The position numbers were made by a program, and so were the translations under genes. The notes below the pieces were generated by a model. That model had not been told where the DNA came from. It did no database searches and saw only the letters and a program-made list of their open reading frames with translations. Of a stretch of DNA of 64,000 bases, positions 51,213 to 60,116 are shown piece by piece. Within the stretch, counting starts at the first letter, position 1, and each line of letters starts with the position of its first letter. Source of the stretch: Pontibacter korlensis (lineage in GTDB: Bacteria; Bacteroidota; Bacteroidia; Cytophagales; Hymenobacteraceae). The DNA is taken from the NCBI RefSeq assembly GCF_000973725.1, contig NZ_CP009621.1, positions 1,245,501 to 1,309,500 of the forward strand. Reading direction: 5' to 3'.

Positions 51213-51596
51213 TTAATTCTGCCCTCTCAAATGCGGGCGCAAGTTAGCCAACAAACTGTAAATTTCAAACCCGGTAAACAGGAAATATAACGCGAAGAAG
51301 TTGAAAACGAACTGCAATCTCCCTTCTTTATAGAACCATACATACAGCGCCACCACACCTATACTTAATACTACCCTAAAACCCATCGAGGCAAAATAGT
51401 ACACTTGAAAGTTCTCCGGGTCGTTCTTGTGTCCTAGCTGCGTTAGATAGTAGGTGAACCCGGTAATGAAGACAAAAAAAAGCAGCATGTGCCAGATATA
51501 GCTGTGCAGCAGCGTGTAACCAGTAAATTGCAGCATTGCCCCAATTATTATGCAGAGTATGGCTGTAAGTATAGCCAGGTTACGGGTAAACCTCAT
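51213..51596 (-). CDS. Small membrane protein of the ATP synthase operon
   Basis: 127 residues with four hydrophobic helices (about 6-24, 32-50, 68-86 and 95-113). It occupies the place of atpI, the Fo assembly factor, between AtpZ and AtpB, and is conserved at this place in Bacteroidota. It lacks a clear AtpI match by eye, so the role in Fo assembly is inferred from position. It begins 5 bases after the atpZ stop. Confidence 0.72.
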   Translation of the reverse strand: MRFTRNLAILTAILCIIIGAMLQFTGYTLLHSYIWHMLLFFVFITGFTYYLTQLGHKNDPENFQVYYFASMGFRVVLSIGVVALYVWFYKEGRLQFVFNFFALYFLFTGFEIYSLLANLRPHLRGQN

Positions 51597-51601
51597 GTGC
51601 G

Positions 51602-51844
51602 TTACTTCTTATTTATAGATATGATTGTTAGAACCATGGTGGCGATGACAGCAACCAGTAGCAAGGCGATCGTAAACCAGGGCTTTTCGTTACCCATATA
51701 AGCATCCAGCTTCCGGCCTGCAAAGGCAGCCACCACTAGTGCCCCGATCATCTGGAATGCCATTCCCGAATACTTTACATAGGGTTTGATGCTCTCCTGC
51801 CTGCGCTGCTCGGGCTTTTGTTCTTTTTCTGGGGTATTTTCCAT
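51602..51844 (-). CDS. AtpZ/AtpI family protein
   Basis: 80 residues from ATG 51844. A charged N-terminal segment (ENTPEKEQKPEQRRQESIKPYVKYSG) precedes two membrane helices (FQMIGALVVAAFAGRKLDAYMG and PWFTIALLLVAVIATMVLTII), the AtpZ layout. AtpZ with AtpI forms a magnesium/calcium channel in some bacteria, here only a family-level suggestion. The frame is open 69 bases further upstream, but the promoter box lies there, so 51844 is the better start. It is the first gene of the operon. Confidence 0.82.
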   Translation of the reverse strand: MENTPEKEQKPEQRRQESIKPYVKYSGMAFQMIGALVVAAFAGRKLDAYMGNEKPWFTIALLLVAVIATMVLTIISINKK

Positions 51845-51860
51845 GTACTTCAGAAGTTTG

Positions 51861-51895
51861 CAAAGATACTCCTTTTTACGTGCATAACCGCCAAA
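51861..51895 (-). promoter_or_regulatory. Promoter of the ATP synthase operon
   Basis: On the minus strand TTTG (51892-51895), a 23-base spacer and TATCTTTG (51861-51868), an exact -7 box. The start would fall about 10 bases before the AtpZ ATG. The 51845-52118 gap holds this and the divergent porW promoter. Confidence 0.6.
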
Positions 51896-51977
51896 GCTGT
51901 ACATACCCCGCAAAGTACGCCTCGCCTGAAACCATTTAGATTTTTGTATAGTTCAATAGCAGGCCCCACAACAGCTA

Positions 51978-52011
51978 TTTGCTTAACTATCCGATGATTA
52001 TTGTATTTTTG
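51978..52011 (+). promoter_or_regulatory. Promoter of porW-pbp1A-uvrC
   Basis: TTTG at 51978-51981, a 22-base spacer and TATTTTTG at 52004-52011, an exact box. The leader to the GTG start is about 100 bases. Confidence 0.6.
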
Positions 52012-52118
52012 TAGAAGGCCTATGGCCTGAACGAACTGTTATTAGTAACGCACCTGCCATCACGGACCTTTAGTCTATACTTTTAGCAGGAAGCCTGACG
52101 TTTATTCTTTATATTATA

Positions 52119-54998
52119 GTGCCCAAACTTGCTGCACATTTAACAGCCTTGAACAAGAAATCGCTTCACATACTCTTCATACTTGCCGGACTGCTGTTAA
52201 CAGCATGCTCCACTGAGCGCAATAACCCCCTGAGCAAGGCTTATCACAATACTACTGCCCGCTACAATGGCTACTTTCTGGCGAAGGAGAAAATGAGGCT
52301 TTTAGAAGAGCAGCTACAGGAGCAAACGGCTTATGATTACAGCCAGCTGCTCCCTATCTTCCCTGCCATCGATTCCACCACCGCCAATACGATGGCCGCA
52401 GACCTGGAGGACATCAAAAAGAAAGCATCCTTCCCGATACAATACCACCAGAACAGCAAGTGGGTAGACGACAGCTATGTATTGATTGGCAAAGCAAACT
52501 ATTATGAGCTGAACTTTGAGGAGGCTGTGCGCACCTTTAAGTATGTTAATGCAAACGGCAAGGGCAAGAATGAGCGCCATGAGGCACTGGTTTGGCTGAT
52601 GCGCTCTTTTATCAAGCTGAATGAGATGGAGAATGCACAGCAGGTGTCGGAGTTTCTGCGCAAGGAGCGCCTTAACAAGGAGAACGCCCGTGAGCTGTAC
52701 CTTACCCGTGCCCATTATTACCGCTTGCAGGGAGACACGGCACAAGTGATAGAAAACCTGACCCTGTCTCTCCCAAACTTCGACGTAAAAGATAATGAGT
52801 CGCGGGTGCGCTATACTTTAGGGCAGCTTTTCCAGCTTACTGGCAAAAACAAGGAGGCCATTAAGCAATACAGCAAGGTATTACGCAACAACCCTCCTTA
52901 CGATCTAGGCTTCTTCAGCCGCTTAAACCTGGGGCAGGTAACCGAACTTGCCGACAACAACGATGTAGAGCGGGTAGAAGGCTATTACCAGAAGCTCTTA
53001 AAAGACGATAAGAACAAGGAGTATCGCGACCGGATCTATTACGAGATGGCGCAGTTTGAGCTTCGCCAGCAACATTACGAGAAAGCATTAGATTACCTGG
53101 AGCAGTCGTTGCGCACACCTGGAGCTTTACCTAACCAGAAGGCATACAGCTATGTGGCTGCTGGTGAAATTTACTTTGATAACCTAAACAAGTATAACCT
53201 GGCTGCTGCCTATTACGACAGCGCAGTACAGGTGTTTCCGCCGCAGGCGGCCATGTATGAAGCTGTAGCTGAGCGCCGGGATATACTTGCTGATTTTGCC
53301 CAGCAGTATACTACCATCCAAACCCAAGATAGCCTGCAACGTATTGCCAAGATGCCAGAAGCCGAGCGACTCGAATTTTTGCAGCAGCTGGTGCAGCGCG
53401 AAGAAGAAGCCCGGCTGGAGGCTCTTGCACAACAGCAGGAGCAGGCACAGCGCCAGGAGCAAGATAACCGCCGTAGCCCAAGCCGTAACCGTAACAGTGA
53501 TGATTTTGGCGCAAATAACAGCACTGGTGGGGTTTGGTATTTCGATAACCCTTCAGCCATGGCCACGGCACGAGCAGAGTTTACCCGCCGTTGGGGTGAC
53601 CGCCCCAATCAGGACTTCTGGCGCATCCGAACCAGAGGCGAAAGTGGCACTCAACCTGCAGTAGTAGCTGAAGTTGCGCAGCCTGAAGCAAGCCCAGAAG
53701 AAGAGGTTGCCCCTGAAGAGCGAATGAAGGCGCAGGTGGAGACTTACCTGCAAGAACTACCTTTAAGCACTGCCGCCCTACAGCGTTCAGAGCGAATGGT
53801 AGAAGAAGCCTTGTTCAGACTGGCTGTGATATATGCACAAAACCTTCGCGAACCAGAAGAGGCCATTGCTACTTATGAGCAACTACTGCAGCGTTTTCCT
53901 TTAACTGAGCATGCTGCCGAGACATACTATAGTTTATACTTGCTGCATGGCCGAGCCGGTAACGAAGAGCAAAAGCAGGTCTATTACAATAAAATAAAGC
54001 AGCAGTTTCCGCGTACTACTTATGCCCGCCTTCTGGACGATGAAGGTTTCATGGCTAAAAATGCTGCTGATAATGTAAAGGTACACGCTCTTTACGACTC
54101 TGCCTATGCGCATTATGACGAGCAGGAGTATACGAAAACTGTAGAAATCCTGAACCGCATCACCAGCCAGTATCCACTCAATGACATTCAGGATAAAGTT
54201 ATGTTCCTGGATGCTATGGTGACTGCCAGAACCGAAAAGCCTGAAGTGCTCCGGGACAAGCTAAACAGGTTTAAGAAGGAGCATAAGGGTAGCCCATTGA
54301 TGAAGCAAGCAGATAAGCTTTTAGTTACCTATCAGGAGTTAGAGCAAAAGCAGCAGCTACGGGCTGAGGCTCCTGCTCCACCTGCTCCTAAGCAGAAAGC
54401 TTCTGAGCTAAGCCCAGAGCAAAAAGTTAGCACAGAAATTGCACAGGCTACTGCGTCAGTAAGTAAGGCGACACCTGTTCTGCCACCAACGCCAGCCAAG
54501 GAAGCGGACATGGCTTCGGCTCAGCAGGAGCAACAGCCAGCTACGGTTACCAATTCTGGCGATAGCTCTGAAGTAGAACCAGCCGCTATGGCTGCCACTA
54601 CAGATTCTGCGGCGGCACCTTTAGAAAACCCTATGGACTATAAGCCTGAAGCTGATTCAGCTTTCTATTTTGTGCTGATTTACCCAAACGATGCTAAGGT
54701 GTTTGTGGATATACAGCAGAAGTACGAAAAGTATAACAGCACATACTATAGAGCAGAGCAGTTAGAAGTACAAACCATGGACTTTGGAGGCGGTAAAACT
54801 ATGCTGGTTGCTCGCTCTTTTCAGGACCTGAAACTGGCACTGTCTTATAACATTAAACAAAAGGCGCCACAAGCGCCAGTAGGTAGAATTAGAGGCATAG
54901 ATTTCACTACCTTTGTCATCTCTTCTGCCAACTTCGGAAAATTTATACAGAAGAAAGATCCCGAAGTATACCTGACCTTCTTCAAAGACAATTATTAA
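52119..54998 (+). CDS. porW: Type IX secretion system lipoprotein PorW/SprE
   Basis: Large TPR lipoprotein, 959 residues, needed for type IX secretion and gliding. The signal peptide LHILFILAGLLLTACS has the lipobox Cys near 30, followed by RNNPLSKAYHNTTARYNGYFLAKEKM, the typical SprE/PorW start. Several TPR-like helical repeats run over about 110-400 and again over 570-720. A long Gln/Glu/Arg-rich stretch (about 430-470), a Pro/Ala-rich linker (about 745-820) and a C-terminal domain with FYFVLIYPNDAKVF follow. The start is GTG 52119; a TTG at 52149 is possible. It leads an operon with the penicillin-binding protein and uvrC. Confidence 0.9.
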   Translation: MPKLAAHLTALNKKSLHILFILAGLLLTACSTERNNPLSKAYHNTTARYNGYFLAKEKMRLLEEQLQEQTAYDYSQLLPIFPAIDSTTANTMAADLEDIKKKASFPIQYHQNSKWVDDSYVLIGKANYYELNFEEAVRTFKYVNANGKGKNERHEALVWLMRSFIKLNEMENAQQVSEFLRKERLNKENARELYLTRAHYYRLQGDTAQVIENLTLSLPNFDVKDNESRVRYTLGQLFQLTGKNKEAIKQYSKVLRNNPPYDLGFFSRLNLGQVTELADNNDVERVEGYYQKLLKDDKNKEYRDRIYYEMAQFELRQQHYEKALDYLEQSLRTPGALPNQKAYSYVAAGEIYFDNLNKYNLAAAYYDSAVQVFPPQAAMYEAVAERRDILADFAQQYTTIQTQDSLQRIAKMPEAERLEFLQQLVQREEEARLEALAQQQEQAQRQEQDNRRSPSRNRNSDDFGANNSTGGVWYFDNPSAMATARAEFTRRWGDRPNQDFWRIRTRGESGTQPAVVAEVAQPEASPEEEVAPEERMKAQVETYLQELPLSTAALQRSERMVEEALFRLAVIYAQNLREPEEAIATYEQLLQRFPLTEHAAETYYSLYLLHGRAGNEEQKQVYYNKIKQQFPRTTYARLLDDEGFMAKNAADNVKVHALYDSAYAHYDEQEYTKTVEILNRITSQYPLNDIQDKVMFLDAMVTARTEKPEVLRDKLNRFKKEHKGSPLMKQADKLLVTYQELEQKQQLRAEAPAPPAPKQKASELSPEQKVSTEIAQATASVSKATPVLPPTPAKEADMASAQQEQQPATVTNSGDSSEVEPAAMAATTDSAAAPLENPMDYKPEADSAFYFVLIYPNDAKVFVDIQQKYEKYNSTYYRAEQLEVQTMDFGGGKTMLVARSFQDLKLALSYNIKQKAPQAPVGRIRGIDFTTFVISSANFGKFIQKKDPEVYLTFFKDNY

Positions 54999-55002
54999 CT
55001 CC

Positions 55003-57318
55003 ATGACTACGCGTCAAAAAACCGTAAAACCGAAGAACCCGATTTACCCTAAAGTTGTATCGGCATTGTGGCTCCTGTTTATCGGCGGCTTTGTTGCCTT
55101 TATACTTTATATCTACGCTGTAAGCATCAACTTCCTGAATTTGTTTGGTGAGTTGCCTAACCTGCGTACTCTTGAGAACCCAAAGAGTGAGCTTTCGTCT
55201 GAGCTTTACTCTGCAGATAACCAGTTACTCGGTAAATATTTCCGCGAGAACCGTACCCCTGTAGAGTACGAAGAACTTCCTGATAACCTCGTTAATGCTT
55301 TGGTGGCGACGGAAGACATCCGTTTTGAGGATCACGCAGGTATTGACCCACAATCTATGATACGCGTGGCGGCTGGTATACTTACCGGCCAGCAGAAAGG
55401 TGGAGGTAGTACTCTTACACAGCAGGTGGCTAAAAACTTATTTGACACCCGTAGTGATGAGCTTAACAATGGTCTTCTGAATGATGTGCCAGGTGTGCGT
55501 ATGCTTATCCTGAAAACAAAAGAGTGGATTATGGCTGTGAAGCTGGAACGCTCTTATACAAAGCGTGAGATCCTGACCATGTATTTGAATACTGTGGATT
55601 TCGGTTCTAACGCTTTTGGTGTAAAAGTAGCAGCTAAAACGTTCTTCAATAAAAAGCCTGAAGAGCTGGAAGTGCAAGAGTCTGCTGTGTTGGTTGGTCT
55701 TCTAAAAGCTCCTACCTATTATAGCCCTAAACTGTATCCGGAGAACTCTAAGCGCCGTCGTAATACGGTGCTTGCTCAAATGGTGAAGTATGGCTACATG
55801 ACGGAGGCGGAGTATAACCAACTAAAGGAGCAGGATATTAAACTTGATTATCGTGTAGAAAGCCATAACATAGGACTTGCCCCCTATTTCCGTACCGAGG
55901 CTAGTAAGTTCCTGTTACAGTGGTGCCGCGAAAACGGGTATGACCTGTATGCTGACGGCCTCAGAATCTTCACTACCATTGACTCCCGCATGCAAAAGTA
56001 TGCCGAGGATGCTGTGGCTGAACATATGAAGGACCGCCAGAAGGCTTTCTTCGAGCACTGGAAGGGCCGCAACCCTTGGGTTGACCGCAGCATGCGTGAG
56101 ATTGTTGACTTCCCGGAGCAGGCAATCAAACGTACAGATCGCTATCGTCGCCTAAAGGAACGCTTTGGTGATGACACGGACTCTATCAACTACTACCTCA
56201 ACAAGAAGGTCCCTATGACTATCTTCTCGTGGGATGGAGAAAAAGAGGTGGTGATGAGCCCAATGGACTCGCTCAAGTACTACAAGCATTTCCTGCAGAC
56301 TGGTTTTATGGCCATGGAGCCTCAGACCGGCCACATCAAGGCTTGGGTTGGTGGCATCAACTATAAGCACTTTAAGTACGACCACGTAAAGCAAGGTGCA
56401 CGTCAGCCGGGCTCTACCTTCAAGCCTTTCCTTTATACTACTGCTATCGAAAACGGCTATTACCCATGCTACGAAGTTCTGGATACACAGACCTGTATTC
56501 CGTTGCCAGATGGTAATATGTGGTGCCCTAACAATGCTGACAATAAGTATAGCGGAGAGAAATATACTTTGCGTAGAGCGCTTGCTGAGTCTGTCAACTC
56601 TATCTCTGCATTCCTTGTAAACAAGCTTGGCGCACCGTCTGTAGCGCAGACGGCCCGCCGCATGGGCATCTCCACTCCTCTTGACGAAACTCCTTCGTTG
56701 GTGCTCGGTACTAGCGATGTTACCTTGTTCGATATGGTTGGTGCCTATGGCACTTTTGTGAACGGCGGTACTTGGGTACAGCCTAACTTCATCACCCGTA
56801 TCGAAGATAAGCATGGTAACGTGATCGCTGAGTTTGTTCCTAAAACTGTAGAGGCTCTTAGTGAGGAAACTGCCTACATGATGATACATATGCTGAAGGC
56901 AGCTGCTGAGCCAGGTGGTACGGCCTATTATGGCCTGCGCTTCCGCAATGGTTTGAAGAATGAGATTGGCGCTAAAACTGGTACCACGCAGAATTACTCT
57001 GATGCCTGGTTTATGGGTGTAACCCCTGATCTTGTTTGCGGCACATGGGTTGGTGGCGAGGATCGTTCCATTCACTTTAGAACCATTGCTTTGGGACAGG
57101 GTGGTAAGTTGGCCATGCCTATCTATGGCTCATTCATGCAGAAAGTTTATAAAGATAAGTCTTTGGATGTGTCTAAGGAGCCTTTCCCTAAACCTTCTAT
57201 GCCTTTATCTGTAGAATTAGATTGTGAAAAGTATAATCAGGGAGTGCAGATTGATTCGGCTCAGCAAGATGAGTTCCTGAACCTGCCGTCCCAGATTGAC
57301 CTAGATGCTGAGATCTAA
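55003..57318 (+). CDS. mrcA: Penicillin-binding protein 1A (bifunctional transglycosylase/transpeptidase)
   Basis: 771 residues. One membrane helix lies at about 19-44. The glycosyltransferase (GT51) domain covers about 65-250, with EDIRFEDHAGID (catalytic Glu) and GGGSTLTQQVAKNLF. The transpeptidase domain holds the Ser of GSTFKPFLY (SxxK) near 468, SVNS (SxN) near 528 and AKTGTTQNYSD (KTG) near 660. It polymerises and cross-links peptidoglycan. It begins 4 bases after the porW stop and 12 bases before uvrC, so all three share one transcript. Confidence 0.95.
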   Translation: MTTRQKTVKPKNPIYPKVVSALWLLFIGGFVAFILYIYAVSINFLNLFGELPNLRTLENPKSELSSELYSADNQLLGKYFRENRTPVEYEELPDNLVNALVATEDIRFEDHAGIDPQSMIRVAAGILTGQQKGGGSTLTQQVAKNLFDTRSDELNNGLLNDVPGVRMLILKTKEWIMAVKLERSYTKREILTMYLNTVDFGSNAFGVKVAAKTFFNKKPEELEVQESAVLVGLLKAPTYYSPKLYPENSKRRRNTVLAQMVKYGYMTEAEYNQLKEQDIKLDYRVESHNIGLAPYFRTEASKFLLQWCRENGYDLYADGLRIFTTIDSRMQKYAEDAVAEHMKDRQKAFFEHWKGRNPWVDRSMREIVDFPEQAIKRTDRYRRLKERFGDDTDSINYYLNKKVPMTIFSWDGEKEVVMSPMDSLKYYKHFLQTGFMAMEPQTGHIKAWVGGINYKHFKYDHVKQGARQPGSTFKPFLYTTAIENGYYPCYEVLDTQTCIPLPDGNMWCPNNADNKYSGEKYTLRRALAESVNSISAFLVNKLGAPSVAQTARRMGISTPLDETPSLVLGTSDVTLFDMVGAYGTFVNGGTWVQPNFITRIEDKHGNVIAEFVPKTVEALSEETAYMMIHMLKAAAEPGGTAYYGLRFRNGLKNEIGAKTGTTQNYSDAWFMGVTPDLVCGTWVGGEDRSIHFRTIALGQGGKLAMPIYGSFMQKVYKDKSLDVSKEPFPKPSMPLSVELDCEKYNQGVQIDSAQQDEFLNLPSQIDLDAEI

Positions 57319-57330
57319 TTCAAATCATTT

Positions 57331-59151
57331 ATGCCAGCCAACGAAAAGCTGAAAGAGAAAATATCGCACCTGCCGCACAAGCCCGGCATCTACAAGTTCT
57401 TCGACGATAATGGCATTATCTATGTTGGCAAAGCGGTTGATATCCGGAAGCGAGTAAGCTCCTATTTCAACCGCTCTGCTCAGCATAATAAGAAAACGCT
57501 TAAGCTCGTTTCACAGATAAAGGACATTGAGTTTACCATTGTAGATACAGAAGCTGATGCTTTTCTGCTGGAGAACAATCTCATTAAGCAGTACCAGCCC
57601 AAGTATAATATCCTGCTCAAGGATGGTAAAACGTACCCTTACATCTGCATTGTAAACGAACGTTTCCCGCGCGTTATAAGTACCCGCAATAAGAAAAACG
57701 ACGGCTCCCGTTATTTTGGCCCTTATCCTAGCGGCACTACAATGCATGTGGTGCTAGATCTTATTCGTACGCTGTACCCTTTACGCACGTGTACTTATAA
57801 CCTTACCCCTGAAAATATTGCAGCAGGCAAGTTCAAAGTATGCCTGGAATACCATATTGGCAACTGTAAGGGTCCCTGCGAAGCGTTGGTAGATGAGGCA
57901 GAGTATAACGCCAACATCGCGCAAATCAAGAACATTCTTTCTGGTAATTTATCTGTTGCTAAGGCTTATTTTAAGGAGCATATGGCCGCTGCAGCAGCGG
58001 ATTATCAGTATGAACTTGCTCATAAGTTCAAGCAGAAGCTAGATATGCTGGAGGATTTCCAGGCAAAGTCCACGGTAGTTAGCAATACACTTACCAACAT
58101 TGATGTATTCACTATCACGAGCAATGAGCAGTGTGCCTTCATTAACTACCTCAAAGTAATGAATGGCTCTATTATCCTCACACAATCTCTTGAACTAGAG
58201 AAAAAGCTTGATGAGGATGATACTGATATTCTTGCTTCAGTAATAGTACAGTTACGCCAGGAATTTGAGAGTACCTCCCGTGAAGTAATCACAAATATTG
58301 AGTTGAGGCTGCCGTTGGATAACGTTACTATTACCTATCCGCAGATTGGTGATAAGAAGAAGCTGTTGAGTTTATCCCTTAAGAATGCACTATATCTGCG
58401 CAAGGAACGTGAAGGACGCCAGGAGAAGAATAAAGAGATGAGTGAGCAGCGTGAGTTGCGTGTGCTGGAAACGCTTAAAAAGGACCTTCGCCTTACGGAG
58501 TTGCCTCGCCAGATAGAGTGTTTCGATAACTCAAACTTTCAGGGTGATAACCCAGTGGCATCCATGGTTTGCTTTAAGAATGGTAAGCCTAGCAAAAAAG
58601 ACTATCGCCACTACAACATTAAGACTGTTGTTGGTCCTAACGATTTTGAATCGATGTATGAGATTGTTACGCGCCGCTACCGCAGACTCCTTGATGAGAA
58701 TCAGCCTCTGCCGCAGCTTATCATCATCGATGGTGGTAAGGGACAATTAGGAATGGCTGTTAAGGCTCTTCGTGACCTCAACATCTATGGTAAAATTGCT
58801 GTTGTCGGTATTGCAAAGCGCCTGGAGGAAATTTTTTATCCTGGGGATTCGCTTCCGCTTTACATCGACAAAAAGTCAGAATCGTTAAAGCTTATCCAGC
58901 GCTTGCGGAACGAAGCTCACCGCTTTGCTATTACCTTCCATAGAAGTAAACGTGATGCCGGAACGCTGAAAACAGAGCTCACTGATATAAAAGGTATCGG
59001 CCTTTCTACTGCTGATGCCTTGCTGCAAAAGTTCAGGTCTGTTAAAAAGCTAAAAGATCTAACTCTCGATGAGCTAGCTGCAGAAATCGGTAAGGCAAAA
59101 GCCTCTATACTTTATGCTCATCTACATCCTGCCGAGGGAGAGAATGCCTGA
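57331..59151 (+). CDS. uvrC: Excinuclease ABC subunit C
   Basis: Nucleotide excision repair endonuclease, 606 residues. The GIY-YIG domain is PGIYKFFDDNGIIYVGKAVDIRKRVSSYF at about 18-46. A UVR-type helix follows near 200-225 (AHKFKQKLDMLEDFQ). The RNase H-like C-terminal nuclease shows ECFDNSNFQGDNPVASMVCF near 393 and IIDGGKGQLGMA near 467. A helix-hairpin-helix pair (DIKGIGLSTADALLQKF) closes the protein. It is the last gene of the porW operon and is followed by a strong terminator. Confidence 0.97.
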   Translation: MPANEKLKEKISHLPHKPGIYKFFDDNGIIYVGKAVDIRKRVSSYFNRSAQHNKKTLKLVSQIKDIEFTIVDTEADAFLLENNLIKQYQPKYNILLKDGKTYPYICIVNERFPRVISTRNKKNDGSRYFGPYPSGTTMHVVLDLIRTLYPLRTCTYNLTPENIAAGKFKVCLEYHIGNCKGPCEALVDEAEYNANIAQIKNILSGNLSVAKAYFKEHMAAAAADYQYELAHKFKQKLDMLEDFQAKSTVVSNTLTNIDVFTITSNEQCAFINYLKVMNGSIILTQSLELEKKLDEDDTDILASVIVQLRQEFESTSREVITNIELRLPLDNVTITYPQIGDKKKLLSLSLKNALYLRKEREGRQEKNKEMSEQRELRVLETLKKDLRLTELPRQIECFDNSNFQGDNPVASMVCFKNGKPSKKDYRHYNIKTVVGPNDFESMYEIVTRRYRRLLDENQPLPQLIIIDGGKGQLGMAVKALRDLNIYGKIAVVGIAKRLEEIFYPGDSLPLYIDKKSESLKLIQRLRNEAHRFAITFHRSKRDAGTLKTELTDIKGIGLSTADALLQKFRSVKKLKDLTLDELAAEIGKAKASILYAHLHPAEGENA

Positions 59152-59171
59152 TACACTTTTTTATTTATAGA

Positions 59172-59212
59172 CAATAAAAAAGGAGACTCTGTTCAGAGTC
59201 TCCTTTTTTATT
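59172..59212. terminator. Bidirectional terminator
   Basis: AAAAAAGGAGACTCT-GTTC-AGAGTCTCCTTTTTT, a perfect symmetrical stem of about 15 bp with A and T runs. It separates the convergent uvrC and gldN genes. Confidence 0.93.
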
Positions 59213-59231
59213 GCTTAGTAAGCTGTAGGTC

Positions 59232-60092
59232 TTAGTAGCTCCACAGGCTATACTCATATTCTATTAGAGCTTCCAAAGCATCCTGAGCGGCTAACAGTCC
59301 TTTTTTACCACCACCATAGATAGAAGCCAAGCTTTGGTCGCCTGGGTTCGAAATTTTAGTGATGTATGAGCTGAACAACCACAGGTCGAAAGCATCAGCC
59401 AAATTCTTGTGCTGAGCATCATTTTGTGCGTTATACCAGATCGCTGTTTCCGGATTGTTGCGGAACAAACGTACAAGGTCGCTCATTTTGAAGCTAGCTA
59501 CGTTTTGCTCAAACCCTAGTGGGTTAAGCGTCGCTGGGACCTTGATACTTATTGTCTGGATATCGTGGTACATGCGCGAACGCTTTTTATCAAATACCAC
59601 ATTCTCCTTCAATTCTAGTAGGTACAGCTGCTTTGGAAAAAACTCATTGCTTACAGGAGCAGCCTCAGTAGTTCCAGCATTTCCGCCCAAGGCTGAACCC
59701 CAAGCATCATCCTCTTCTTGAACTTCGCCAAAACCAGCCGCAAGTTCCTCTTCACTCAGGCCACCATCTGCTTGTTTCGGAGTCATGTTTTGCAAAAACT
59801 CCTCACGCGTGATAGGTGTACTAACAGAGTCACTTCTATAGGCAGTCAATTCTCCGCTTTTTACAGCTTCGATTATAACCTTAGTTATCTCTCTGTTTTC
59901 TGAAAACAATGGCTTGTTCTGCTTCTCACGAAGGTCGATCTTACGCCATACTGTTTTCTTAAACAGGACATCAGACTCTGGAATAGGCCTTGCCGAAGGA
60001 TTACTAGCCGTAGTATTCGATACCTGCTGTGCCATAGCACCTACAGATAACATTAGACCGGCCGCTACACCTATTGCTTTAACTAATTTCAT
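59232..60092 (-). CDS. gldN: Gliding motility protein GldN (PorN)
   Basis: Periplasmic component of the type IX secretion system that forms a ring with GldK at the outer membrane. 286 residues. A signal peptide (AIGVAAGLMLSVGAMA, cut near 21) is followed by SDVLFKKTVWRKIDLREKQNKPLF, the GldN/PorN hallmark, and later FDLWLFSSYITKISN. It is the last gene of gldKLMN and starts 24 bases after gldM. Confidence 0.95.
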   Translation of the reverse strand: MKLVKAIGVAAGLMLSVGAMAQQVSNTTASNPSARPIPESDVLFKKTVWRKIDLREKQNKPLFSENREITKVIIEAVKSGELTAYRSDSVSTPITREEFLQNMTPKQADGGLSEEELAAGFGEVQEEDDAWGSALGGNAGTTEAAPVSNEFFPKQLYLLELKENVVFDKKRSRMYHDIQTISIKVPATLNPLGFEQNVASFKMSDLVRLFRNNPETAIWYNAQNDAQHKNLADAFDLWLFSSYITKISNPGDQSLASIYGGGKKGLLAAQDALEALIEYEYSLWSY

Positions 60093-60116
60093 ACTCCTCT
60101 TGTAAGCTTCTATGTG